A stretch of DNA of 29,748 bases from Hofstenia miamia (lineage: Eukaryota > Xenacoelomorpha > Acoela). The DNA lies in NCBI GenBank assembly GCA_004352715.1, contig SCFE01000051.1, forward strand, positions 410,422-440,169. The letters are read 5' to 3'. Numbering within the stretch: position 1 is the first letter of the stretch; each line of letters starts with the position of its first letter. Positions 1-8,932 of this stretch are shown here, in pieces. A program made the position numbers and the translations under genes. The notes beneath the pieces were generated by a model. That model made no database searches and was not told the origin of the DNA. It was given only the letters and a program-made list of their open reading frames with translations.

Positions 1-98
1 CCAAGGCTTTAGAGTGCTTCCTACCCTGTGAGCTAAGTCATCCAGTTTGAACCTCAGCTTACCAATCTGCGTCTCTACCAACTGGGCTACCTGCCCAC
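1..98 (-). repeat. tRNA-derived SINE-like sequence (partial)
   Basis: Read on the minus strand, 78-89 gives TAGCCCAGTTGG, a full match to the pol III A box TRGCNNAGYNGG. Positions 43-53 give GGTTCAAACTG, close to the B box GGTTCRANNCC. The 5' end (GGGCAGGTAGCC) resembles a tRNA acceptor and D arm. The anticodon arm is poor and the variable and T-stem region is shortened, so a tRNA-derived SINE head is likelier than a working tRNA gene. The element runs off the left window edge, so its tail cannot be seen. Confidence 0.5.
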
Positions 99-105
99 AT
101 TATTA

Positions 106-148
<43 letters not shown>
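99..148. repeat. (ATT)n microsatellite
   Basis: About 50 bp of nearly pure ATT repeats. It lies where the 3' tail of the minus-strand LINE would be expected, as (AAT)n, and directly abuts the 5' end of the tRNA-like sequence. Confidence 0.9.
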
Positions 149-151
<3 letters not shown>

Positions 152-458
152 ATTTTGAGATGGCATTGTTATCTAAAAACTACATTTATACACATTTACT
201 AGCTTTGTATTTGTTTGGAAATTGTACATATTACACATAATAATATTTACAATAATGCAAAAATCTATATACAATTGTACAACTACAAACTAAGCTACAT
301 CTAATTCAAATAAAAACTATAAAAAAACAAAAATACACAACACTTAAAAAACAATAATATATGTACAATAGAAATTGAAAAATCCCATATTTCATTTCGC
401 CATGTATTTAGACGTTTTGCTGTACTTAATTTATCTTGTTTAGCTAACAAGTTTTCCT

Positions 459-1213
459 TCAGTAGCTTCTTGAATGTTCCTTGCGATTTGCATTTTTAAT
501 ATTTTTGTGTAAATTATTCCACAAACTGCATGTAGAAACTGTAAATGAATTCTGCCATACTTTTTGCTTAATTTGATATTTGTTTATGCAATTCCTTGTT
601 CTGTCTTTCACAGTAAAGAAGTTGCTCTTAAGATATTTAAAGTTTGATAAGTTATTTATTTGCTTAAAGAGATATAATAAACAGACTATTGCATGTGATA
701 CATTGGAGCTAATATTGCATGATGTTGGAATATACAACCGGTATGTTGTCTATTTACGATAAACATTTTAGATATTGACCAGATAAATACTTTATTAAAG
801 CGTTGTTTCTGCCCAAGGTCAATCCAGTGAGCAAAACACATGCATATGCAAATTGGCTCATGATGAACGCATATATCAAATTCTTGCTTTTTGTGAAAGG
901 TTTAATAGTTCTTATGTATTGGACTCCTGTTTCCATTCTTTTGATCTTCTTGTTAATGAAATCTTTGAATTTCAGCTCCCTATCGATTTCTACACCCAAA
1001 TATGTAACTGTGCTACTCTATACAATAGGATTGGCAGCACCTGGAATTTCGAGCTTTATATCTTTGGACGCACATTTCATATTGTTTGGATTGAAGACTA
1101 TAAACTGTTTTTTCAGTGTTGAGCGTCAGCTTATTTCTTGAAAAAAAGTTGAACATTTCTGATATTATTCTGCAGACTCTTTGTGGCAAGGATGAGACTT
1201 TCATTTGCACATG
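459..1213 (-). pseudogene. LINE-A reverse transcriptase, thumb and C-terminus
   Basis: On the far side of the hAT the reading frame resumes with CANESLILATKSLQNN. It continues through NKLTLNTEKT (about 1130-1090), GVEIDRELKFKDFINKKI (about 995-940) and an IMSQFAYAC block, and ends with RTRNCINKYQIKQKVWQNSF...SLWNNLHKNIKNANRK at about 600-470. N-K-L-x-x-N-x-x-K-T and the LWN-x-L ending are family hallmarks of CR1/L2/Jockey C-termini. It is broken into at least three frames by stops at about 1000 and 740. Confidence 0.8.
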
Positions 1214-1221
1214 CTAGGCAT
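1214..1221. repeat. Target-site duplication, left copy
   Basis: CTAGGCAT, identical to 2977-2984 on the other side of the hAT; 8 bp is the hAT family length. On the LINE strand it overlaps the codon after FADD. Confidence 0.95.
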
Positions 1222-1239
1222 CAGAATCCGGATTTGATT

Positions 1240-1387
1240 GCGTCACGCAATAACGCACAGGATGGCGCAATTTTCACGATTTCATTGGATGACGCAATTT
1301 TTATTACGTTTCGCGCAATTTCCGTCAATTTGAAAGCAAATTAGCGCAAATTTGATTGGCAGACGCAATTTGTGAGCGAATTGACAA
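1240..1387 (+). repeat. hAT left subterminal repeats
   Basis: Several copies of ACGCAAT, GGCGCAATTTT, GACGCAATTT, CGCGCAATTT and AGCGCAAATTT occur within about 150 bp. Clusters of this kind at hAT ends usually serve as transposase binding sites; that role here is inferred. Confidence 0.75.
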
Positions 1388-1465
1388 GCTTAATCAGCAA
1401 ATAAGTGCCATTTCACTTCTATTGTTTACATCTCCTCGTTAGTTTAGTGCATTGACCGCTTTGCT

Positions 1466-1808
1466 ATGGGAAAAGCCAAATTGTCTGGCGTTGCTTATGC
1501 CAATTCTCTTGAAGGTGGATCGTCTATCTGGAAATATAATGCCTCCACAAATAGCATTGTTTGCCTACTATGTACCCATGGGTTTGATTATTCTGCCACA
1601 AATATAAAATACCGTATCGATGCACACCTGGCTTCCAAAAAGCATATTAATTTAAAAACTACCAACTCAAAAAGACAACAGCAATTAGATGACATGGTGG
1701 CAACTGGTTCAAATTTGTTTTATAAGGAAACTACACGAGTCTTTATTGCAGCCAACATACCACTTCAAAAACTGAATAACCCTGTATTCAAGGCTTATTT
1801 GAATAAAT
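1466..1808 (+). CDS. hAT transposase N-terminus with zinc finger (partial, runs into gap)
   Basis: The transposase would bind the element ends and catalyse cut-and-paste movement in the nucleus. The frame starts at an ATG at 1466 and is open for 114 residues into the N run. Residues about 33-36 (CLLC) and about 53-59 (HLASKKH) form a BED/C2H2-like finger. The following KRQQQLDDM and an AANIPLQKLNNPVFKAYL segment (about residues 92-110) resemble the hAT branch from which the vertebrate CGG-repeat binding protein family arose; this is recognition from memory of the family, not a search. No stop interrupts it, so this element may be fairly young. The frame does not match that of the downstream piece, which could be a wrong gap size or a real frameshift. 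Confidence 0.8.
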
Positions 1809-2361
1809 NNNNNNNNNNNNNNNNNNNNNNNNNNNNNNNNNNNNNNNNNNNNNNNNNNNNNNNNNNNNNNNNNNNNNNNNNNNNNNNNNNNNNNNNNNNN
1901 NNNNNNNNNNNNNNNNNNNNNNNNNNNNNNNNNNNNNNNNNNNNNNNNNNNNNNNNNNNNNNNNNNNNNNNNNNNNNNNNNNNNNNNNNNNNNNNNNNNN
2001 NNNNNNNNNNNNNNNNNNNNNNNNNNNNNNNNNNNNNNNNNNNNNNNNNNNNNNNNNNNNNNNNNNNNNNNNNNNNNNNNNNNNNNNNNNNNNNNNNNNN
2101 NNNNNNNNNNNNNNNNNNNNNNNNNNNNNNNNNNNNNNNNNNNNNNNNNNNNNNNNNNNNNNNNNNNNNNNNNNNNNNNNNNNNNNNNNNNNNNNNNNNN
2201 NNNNNNNNNNNNNNNNNNNNNNNNNNNNNNNNNNNNNNNNNNNNNNNNNNNNNNNNNNNNNNNNNNNNNNNNNNNNNNNNNNNNNNNNNNNNNNNNNNNN
2301 NNNNNNNNNNNNNNNNNNNNNNNNNNNNNNNNNNNNNNNNNNNNNNNNNNNNNNNNNNNNN
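1809..2361. other. Assembly gap (553 N) in hAT transposase
   Basis: Run of N covering the catalytic core of the transposase, so the DDE residues cannot be judged. Confidence 1.
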
Positions 2362-2363
2362 CT

Positions 2364-2804
2364 GGAAATGTCGAAATCATTGTTAACTTATTGCAAGACC
2401 AATCTCTTTATCGGGAGCTTGATTTCATTCGCTCCAGATTCAAAGCACTATCGAATGCTATCACTAAATTACAAGGTCGCATATGTTTGAATGAATCGAT
2501 GCAAGTCGTTTCTACTGTTATTGAAAAAGTGGATTTCGAGCCATATAAATCAAAGTTGAGCAACATTTTGGAAAAGAACGCCGGCTTTCAGAGACTCAAG
2601 AATTTAAACACAATTGCGGAAACCGGCCAGGGAACAAATCAAGAAACAATCCAGGCATCATATTACACGAAAGCCCAAATTGTTTCCTGCGAGATTGAAC
2701 GAGTCTTTTCACTGGTTGATGGAATTTTGACCGATAAGCGCAAAAATCTCCAAGTTGAAAGTCTGAAAAAACACTCGATAATCGCTTGGAACTCCAAACT
2801 ATGA
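2364..2804 (+). CDS. hAT transposase C-terminus, dimerisation domain (partial)
   Basis: An open frame leaves the gap and reads GNVEIIVNLLQDQSLY... to a TGA at 2802-2804, 146 residues. Near the end, KAQIVSCEIERVFSLVDGIL followed by TDKRKNLQ is the hAT C-terminal dimerisation motif (E-R-x-F-S followed by K-R-x-x-L). The preceding LQGRICLNESMQVVSTVIEKVDFEPYKSKL is compatible with the region just before that domain. The stop lies about 170 bp inside the right end. With the 1466 piece and the gap as drawn the protein would be about 445 residues, short for hAT, which suggests the gap is undersized or the element internally deleted. Confidence 0.85.
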   Translation, partial: GNVEIIVNLLQDQSLYRELDFIRSRFKALSNAITKLQGRICLNESMQVVSTVIEKVDFEPYKSKLSNILEKNAGFQRLKNLNTIAETGQGTNQETIQASYYTKAQIVSCEIERVFSLVDGILTDKRKNLQVESLKKHSIIAWNSKL

Positions 2805-2877
2805 CTGGTTTATTGAATAACTATACAAACATGTTAAATACAATTGTCCTTAAACTCTTGTTTTTAATTAGTTTTGA

Positions 2878-2962
2878 GAAAATTTCGCGCAATTTTTGAC
2901 GCATTTTTAATCATTTTTTGACGCAATTTTTGGCGCAATTTTGACCTATTTTTGGCGCAATA
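2878..2962 (+). repeat. hAT right subterminal repeats
   Basis: CGCGCAATTTTTGACGC, GACGCAATTTTTGGCGC and GGCGCAATAAAA lie in direct orientation to the left-end copies. Confidence 0.75.
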
Positions 2963-2976
2963 AAATCCGGACCCTG

Positions 2977-2984
2977 CTAGGCAT
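2977..2984. repeat. Target-site duplication, right copy
   Basis: CTAGGCAT, identical to 1214-1221. It starts immediately after the right inverted repeat. Confidence 0.95.
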
Positions 2985-3370
2985 GTATCATCTGCGAACT
3001 GTATCAATTTGCAATTTTTGTCTATGTGTAAAATTGTCATTTATATATAAGTTAAAAATGGTCGGGCCCATAACAGAACCTTGATGGACACCTTGTTCTG
3101 TCCTTACATATTCGGAAAATGTTCCGTTACACATACTCTTTGTATTCTATTTGTGAGAAAGCTTCTTATAAACGTTCTAGAATTCGAATCAAGTCTGTAT
3201 CTTTTCAACTTCATATCAAGTATGTTATAATCTAGACTATCGAATGCTTTGCTAATGTCTAGCATTGCAAATGCACTTGATATGCTTCTGTTTAGTTCAC
3301 ATCTAATATTTTCCGTAATGTATAGTAATGCCTCAGTTGTTCCAAATTCATCCCGAAACCCAAACTGATT
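2985..3370 (-). pseudogene. LINE-A reverse transcriptase, palm region
   Basis: Minus-strand reading gives NQFGFRDEFGTTEALLY, then LDISKAFDSLDYNIL (first catalytic Asp block), SFLTNRIQRV, TEQGVHQGSVMGP and IFNLYIND, and finally the catalytic FADD at 2998-2987. These are consecutive RT blocks of non-LTR elements. There is a stop after HFPNM, a frame change before TEQGV, and another before FADD, so it is not translatable. The hAT insertion begins within three bases of the second catalytic Asp codon (target duplication 2977-2984). Confidence 0.85.
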
Positions 3371-3680
3371 CCTTGGCTTTGTATTTTCCTAACTCCTTAA
3401 TCTTAATATTTAGGCAATTTGCAATGTCTTTAGGATGTACTATTTGTTTATCATTTATTTTTAGTTCTTGTATTTGGCTGTCTAGCCCTTTGCCTTTGTT
3501 TAAGATCTTTTTAATGAAAGCCCGCTTGACATGACAATGTTCTAGATTATTATATAGGCTTCTATCAATTTTATTTCTGTGCTCCCTTTTTACGGTGCGT
3601 AGTTTTTTACTTACTAATTTGTAGCTTCCTAATATTAAATCAGATTTAACAGAGCTGAATTTCTTCCACAGAATCCTTTT

Positions 3681-3878
3681 TTACTTTTCTAAAGCTTTGA
3701 TTTCCGCGTTATTGACGGTTAACTTTTTCCCTTGCCTTATGTATCGCCACTTTTTTGGTGCTGCTTTGTCTAGACATTTGAGAATTTCTTCCATTATGAA
3801 CTTCATCATGGAATTTGCCGAATTTAAAGTATAAATTCTTTGCCAAGGGATGTTAAGCAGCATTTCTCGAAAGTTTTT
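3681..3878. repeat. Gap-flanking duplication 1, first copy
   Basis: 198 bp repeated at 3880-4077 after a single N at 3879. The copies differ at one base that I can see (TTTAAAGT versus TTTAAGGT). Probably overlapping contig ends or two alleles placed in series. Confidence 0.9.
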
Positions 3879-3879
3879 N

Positions 3880-4077
3880 TTACTTTTCTAAAGCTTTGAT
3901 TTCCGCGTTATTGACGGTTAACTTTTTCCCTTGCCTTATGTATCGCCACTTTTTTGGTGCTGCTTTGTCTAGACATTTGAGAATTTCTTCCATTATGAAC
4001 TTCATCATGGAATTTGCCGAATTTAAGGTATAAATTCTTTGCCAAGGGATGTTAAGCAGCATTTCTCGAAAGTTTTT
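3880..4077. repeat. Gap-flanking duplication 1, second copy
   Basis: Direct repeat of 3681-3878; only the single N separates them. Confidence 0.9.
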
Positions 4078-4216
4078 GTCTTTAAAATTAGCAAAGCTTC
4101 TACATAAACCCTTTTTCCGTGTAGTCACGGTATTTTCAGAGTCTGAAATTTATAGACACATGTTATGGTCAGAAAAAGATTCTAAGAAATAATTGTGAAA
4201 TTCACGAGTTGAATTA

Positions 4217-4394
4217 CTAATAAAGTAATCAATTAGTGCTCCACTTCTAGTTGGTTTAACTTTATTTATAAGCTCTAGATGCATGTCATCACAGAAAACA
4301 TCAATTTTAATAGATTCTTTGTTATCTAGGTAGTTTATGTTTAAGTCTCCAAGAATAAAAATATCCTTATTTAGCTCCATACCACTTTCAATCT
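4217..4394. repeat. Gap-flanking duplication 2, first copy
   Basis: 178 bp that recur at 4396-4573 after a single N at 4395; I see no difference between the copies. Confidence 0.9.
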
Positions 4395-4395
4395 N

Positions 4396-4573
4396 CTAAT
4401 AAAGTAATCAATTAGTGCTCCACTTCTAGTTGGTTTAACTTTATTTATAAGCTCTAGATGCATGTCATCACAGAAAACATCAATTTTAATAGATTCTTTG
4501 TTATCTAGGTAGTTTATGTTTAAGTCTCCAAGAATAAAAATATCCTTATTTAGCTCCATACCACTTTCAATCT
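4396..4573. repeat. Gap-flanking duplication 2, second copy
   Basis: Direct repeat of 4217-4394. It repeats the LINE-A GDLN endonuclease block. Confidence 0.9.
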
Positions 4574-5118
4574 CTTCATTTTTATGCAAAATAAACTCTC
4601 TACTGAATTGTTTTTTGAGATTATAACAAGCATTAAATAGTCCCTCAACATTACATCTGCTACTTCTTTTTGTCTCTATCCAGAGGGATTCGAATTTTGA
4701 ATGTGCTGATTCTAAATCAGCTCTCCTTATTGATCTCATATACTCAGGTACAATAATTAATAATTCTCCACCTCTTCTTTCTCTCTTTATTAAAGGCTGA
4801 GTATCTCTTTTTATCAAAGTTGTATAGATCTACTGGTGTATTTCTAAACCACGTTTCCGTAATCACAATTATGGTATTTTCACCTAGTGATTCAAATTGT
4901 TCTCTAAATTCGTCTCGATGTGCTACTAAGCTTCTTCCATTCATGTAGAAAATTTTTACGCCTTTTTTAAAACTGTTGACTACTGATTTCAAATTTGTAC
5001 TGTCATATAGGGTGGGACGAGGATTAGTTTCAATGTCACCAGACAATAAAAGTATGTTAGCAAGTATTTTTATTGAAAGTGTTGGGTATGGCGAATTTAG
5101 ATATTCATAATTGCACTA

Positions 5119-5607
5119 TTATGCTAGCATTTTTTAAGCAACTTAGAACTTTTAGGCCCTTTGAATTGCTTTTCTTGTATTCAGTGATTTTACGAAATAT
5201 ATAATAAAATGAATATAATACTTGTATTGGTTGTATAAAATTTAAAGCGTACGCATAGTAATTTTGAAATGATTACTCAAAAACCATTAGTTCTTTAGAA
5301 AATTATGTCCTGCTTGAAACTTGTATCCACTATTAGTTATACTAATGCAGCTGTATAATATAAATAAAAATTCTTGTAATTCCAAAATTATTTCATAAAC
5401 CTATATTGAGATGAAATTTATTTTCATAGAACTTAAGTGACCCTAACGTGTATCATCAGAAGAAAAAACTCTGTTGTGGATCGGGACTTTCCAAAGTAGT
5501 TTCAGGCATAACAAACCATTAACCAATTTTACTTTAAATTTAGCTAGTCATGCTGTGTATATACATTGAAGGGTATTGGCAAAAAATAATTTTGAAACTA
5601 AATAGAA

Positions 5608-5641
<34 letters not shown>

Positions 5642-5728
5642 NNNNNNNNNNNNNNNNNNNNNNNNNNNNNNNNNNNNNNNNNNNNNNNNNNNNNNNNNNN
5701 NNNNNNNNNNNNNNNNNNNNNNNNNNTA

Positions 5729-5765
<37 letters not shown>

Positions 5766-8089
5766 TTTTACTGCTCTAATGTCATTTGTGCCAATCACTT
5801 CAAATCCAAATTTTTCACTTAGTTATAAAAATAATAATAACCTAAAAAATGGCTTCATTTCAAAATTACTCTCCGTTGACAAACACTTTGTAATCAAAAT
5901 TTCATATTAGCAAACTTAATTGATCTGATTTTCAAAACAATCTCCTTATTAATTGATGCCTTTCTTGACTTAATTTCCAACAATATTCCCTTATAATGTG
6001 TTTTTATAATTTATTGATGTCACAATTTAGATATACTAAACACAAATATATTCCAATAAAAAACTAGCTATGGGAATGCATGAATAGCTGTAGCAAGCTA
6101 AATGCAAGGTACAATTAATAATTAATACTTTTTTTATTAATGACCTGATATTTATGCATAATTTATTCATAAAAATTTAATGAATTGATGAAATCATTAT
6201 TGAATTTAGAAACTCTAAGTCAAGCTAACCTTAATTAAGGTCATAGACGAAATAGTTTATTCCGTGTTGCTTTTAATACCTTATAATATGAAAAGAATTT
6301 GAAACAAATATAAAAGTAGTCTATAATCACTATGCTATAGTTAGACTAGTCAATAGCAATAGACAAAATTATTTTTCCCAAAGATTAAAGAGTGGTGTTA
6401 ACATCAAATGAGTTAATTTGAAATCTATTAATAACTTAATCAGATTCCGTTAGACGAAATACTGTAAAATATTTTTTCTCTAGGTCGTAGACTAAGCAAT
6501 AATTGTTTGGATTTCTCCTTAAAATGTAAAATTTAAAAAATTCAATTTTACTGCATAAATTTAGTAATTATTTTTTTCACAAGAGATATTTCATCAAAGG
6601 TCAAGAATACAATTTCATGAGAGAGACGTCTAGATGGAAATGAAGTGACAATTCATTAAAACTGCTCATGCTGAGTTGATTATCTTTACGAATGCCTTTT
6701 GCAATTTTGCTAAGCGTTTTACTTCATATTATCCGTTTCTTTTTTCCACTGACGACTATCTCTATGAAACATTAATAAATCTTATTAACATTATTTGTCA
6801 AGACTGAAAGTACTATTCGGAATAAGGAACACCTTTTATAGTAAGCGGAGCCTGAAAATTTGTATTTTTAGATTGTCGCAAAGGGTTTATATTATGATAA
6901 GGTGTGTAACTTAACAGCCAACACAGCCCATATGTAAGTCTTACTGAAGCCCATTTTAGACCTATTTTCGAAAAAAATATTTAAAATGCCAAAATTTTAT
7001 TACATTTACCAAAAATAGTGATTGATAATTCCAACTCGATAAAACCAATACGACGTTGGGTTTTAGTTCAAGCCATTTACTTACATTTTCAGTTTCTGAA
7101 CCTGATATCCGACAATTTCCATGCAATTTCACTGTCTTGTGTTAGTAGTCATGACTAATAACTATTTTACATAGTTCTGCAAAAAGTTTAGAGAATCGCT
7201 ATTTTTATAATTTATGTATAACGATTCATAAATCATTAAGGACAAAGCATTTCATAATGCATAGAGAACACCAGAGACAGAATATTTCGCTCTCTGCTAA
7301 TTATGTGCATCGTTAATTCACATAAATTCCTTCATGGTGCAATTAGTTTCATTTCAGTACCCTTAACCACAGAATCAGATAGCATCTTCAAATGCTTCTG
7401 AGAGGGTAGTTAACAGAGCCAAACAAGTTCACAGGGAGAGATGTCAGAGATTGAGTAAAGAATTTTTTGATGACATTTGTTCTTGCTTCGATTTTGAAAA
7501 CAACTGATTTTTGAACTTATTCGGAAAATCTTCAATTTTTATATTTTTGAATTTGGGTTCACTTTTGATATTTTAGGCTTTGTTGGGTCTATAGAAATTT
7601 GAAGTTGTCAATCCATTACTATCTATGTAAATAGGAAATTCAAACTGTTCAAAAACTTCATTTCCGTATAATTCCATTTCATTCTATCCTATTCCACTTA
7701 TAGATAATAGTTAAGTTTAATTCCTAGTTATTCTTCTTATACATTTGCTTAATTATTTCCAAATGTAACTGAAACCCCAAGACCTCATTATCCTCTAGAG
7801 TATTCGTCGTTCAATGAATCATAGATTTAGTTTTATACACATTAGGTGTTTATTCATAATATTAGTTTATTATGATATTATGAATACAGGTGACATCAGG
7901 TGCCAACATACTGTACAATCAATATTATTCACATATAATATGAGCAATGTAGCACCATCAAATCATAATCGTGCATTGAAGCACTCTTTTTAGCAAGTTA
8001 ATTAATCTTAGATTAATAAAAAATGCTCTTTGCATCTCTAATGAAATCATGTTTGTCTAGCTTCATTAAACATGTTTAATGTGAAATTG
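5119..8089. other. AT-rich stretch without recognisable genes
   Basis: Stops are frequent in all frames and I see no protein motif. It holds the (AT)n run with a gap at 5613-5762. Nothing else stood out. Confidence 0.7.
5613..5762. repeat. (AT)n microsatellite with an internal gap
   Basis: AT repeats at 5613-5641 and 5732-5762 border an 85-N gap (5642-5726). The repeat itself probably caused the assembly break. Confidence 0.9.
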
Positions 8090-8097
8090 AGTGAGGC

Positions 8098-8336
8098 CAG
8101 TGGCGTGCCCAGGGGGGACATGGTGGAATGTCCCCCCCGTCAGGTTTCCAAATTTAATTTTGACTGAATAAATCAAAAAATTTTACGTAAAAAATTGAAA
8201 AATTTCAAATCTAAGAATCTAAATGCATTTTTTAGGGTCTATTTTCTCAATATTTTCAAAAATTATTGCGGGACTTTGCCCCGCATTAGGGAATAACAAT
8301 GATGTCCTCCGTCAGAAAATTCTGGGTACGCCCCTG
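8098..8336. mobile_element. Short non-autonomous hAT (MITE)
   Basis: The left end CAGTGGCGTGCCCAG and the right end (reverse complement) CAGGGGCGTACCCAG agree at 13 of 15 positions. Flanks AGTGAGGC (8090-8097) and AGTCAGGC (8337-8344) agree at 7 of 8, as expected for an aged 8-bp hAT target duplication. The 239-bp body has no coding frame and includes runs of G and C next to the left end. Confidence 0.8.
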
Positions 8337-8881
8337 AGTCAGGCGTCCAATGTGAATACAATCATATCCCCATACTTATTTTAAGAAAATCTATGCTATG
8401 CCACTGCAAGCATTCTAAATTTCAAAAAAGGCTTGGAGAAAATTGATCGACTAAGCAATTGTTTATTAATTCAAAAGGTTTTAAATTCTGAAGAAAAGAT
8501 AGACATATACAAACCAATATCTTTTTTATATAAAACATGAAGCCTTTCAAATACAAGCTGCGCTTTTTATTCAATGGTATCTTGAAATTATGGTGAAATA
8601 TACTTGTACAATTTTTCTCCCTTTGCATTAATCCAAGAAAAATTCTGCAACCTTACAAATGTGTATTTATGGAAGACTTATAATTTTTGTTAATTGAATT
8701 TAACGATTAAATTTCTTCTCATTACATGATACTGTTCGGTTACGTAATTTAAGCAAGATATTTCTGAACAGCTGCTTCACTTACGGAAAAATACCATCAG
8801 CAGCACTTAAGATCATATTTACTATTCATATAGCAGTACATTCCGGTTTAGAATATAATAAATGATTAAATTTGCTACAGA
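8337..8881. other. No recognisable gene
   Basis: AT-rich. A short minus-strand frame at 8422-8628 has no family motif and looks like chance. Confidence 0.6.
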
Positions 8882-8932
8882 CAGAGGCACACCCAGAGGT
8901 AGGGGAACATTTACCCCTGATCAGGGCACAAA
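8882..8932 (+). mobile_element. Possible lone end of a related hAT MITE
   Basis: CAGAGGCACACCCAGAGG matches the left end at 8098 in 13 of 18 positions and is likewise followed by a G-run and an inverted C-run (GGGGAACATTTACCCC). No matching right end or target duplication was found, so this is either a truncated copy or chance. Confidence 0.4.

Larger units (their letters stand above)
1222..2976 (+). mobile_element. hAT DNA transposon inserted in LINE-A
   Basis: The element has near-matching terminal inverted repeats: left 1222-1235 CAGAATCCGGATTT, right (reverse complement of 2963-2976) CAGGGTCCGGATTT, 12 of 14 identical. It is flanked by a perfect 8-bp duplication CTAGGCAT at 1214-1221 and 2977-2984, diagnostic of hAT insertion. 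Both ends carry direct copies of GCGCAATTT/GACGCAATTT. Inside are a zinc-finger start (1466) and a hAT dimerisation end (stop 2804) on either side of a 553-N gap. The shown length is 1755 bp, but the gap size may be nominal. Confidence 0.95.
3372..4128 (-). pseudogene. LINE-A linker between endonuclease and RT
   Basis: Frames at 4128-3880 and 3863-3681 encode the same peptide twice (WQRIYTLNSANSMMKF..., then CLDKAAPKKW), because 3681-3878 and 3880-4077 are near-identical copies around one N. The W-Q-x-I-Y and A-P-x-K pattern is usual for the CR1/L2/Jockey spacer. Further on, a segment reading RAFIKKILNKGKG...IVHPKDIANCLN (about 3520-3400) matches the region that leads into RT. It then jumps directly to the NQFGFR block, so the RT finger region of roughly 110-130 residues seems to be deleted near 3375-3400. 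Confidence 0.7.
99..5118 (-). mobile_element. Decayed CR1/L2-like non-LTR retrotransposon (LINE-A), interrupted by a hAT
   Basis: Minus-strand pieces appear in the order expected of an APE-type LINE: an apurinic endonuclease (about 5118-4141), a linker (4128-3372), an RT palm with GVHQGSVMGP and FADD boxes (3370-2985), then the RT end and a C-terminal LWNNL-type motif (1213-459). The 3' UTR would be 458-149 and the tail the (ATT)n run. No RNase H is seen, which fits the CR1/L2 group better than elements carrying RNase H. Stops and frameshifts break it, a hAT occupies 1222-2976, and two gap-flanking duplications inflate its length. The 5' limit is set only by a stop codon near 5118 and is uncertain. 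Confidence 0.85.
4141..5118 (-). pseudogene. LINE-A endonuclease domain
   Basis: This is the endonuclease half of the LINE polyprotein, which nicks target DNA to start target-primed reverse transcription. Visible hallmarks in order are NGRSL, TETWF, an RRADL...FESLWIE segment, GDLNINYLD and SDHNMCL, which together contain the usual Asn, Glu, Asp-Asn and Ser-Asp-His catalytic elements. The frame is open upstream to a stop near 5118 with no Met before the LLLSGDIETNPRP segment (5052-5014), so the true start is missing or further upstream. A frame change occurs near 4744-4817. A stop follows SDHNMCL at about 4150. Positions 4217-4394 and 4396-4573 are the same sequence twice around a single N, so the GDLN region is shown twice, probably by an assembly error. 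Confidence 0.8.

Noticed and set aside
803-1141. Plus-strand frames of 89-112 codons
   Set aside because: They are opposite-strand shadows of the LINE-A RT, which has clear motifs on the minus strand.
3328-3534. Plus-strand 68-codon frame with hydrophobic residues
   Set aside because: Opposite the LINE-A RT linker; no motif and no independent start context.
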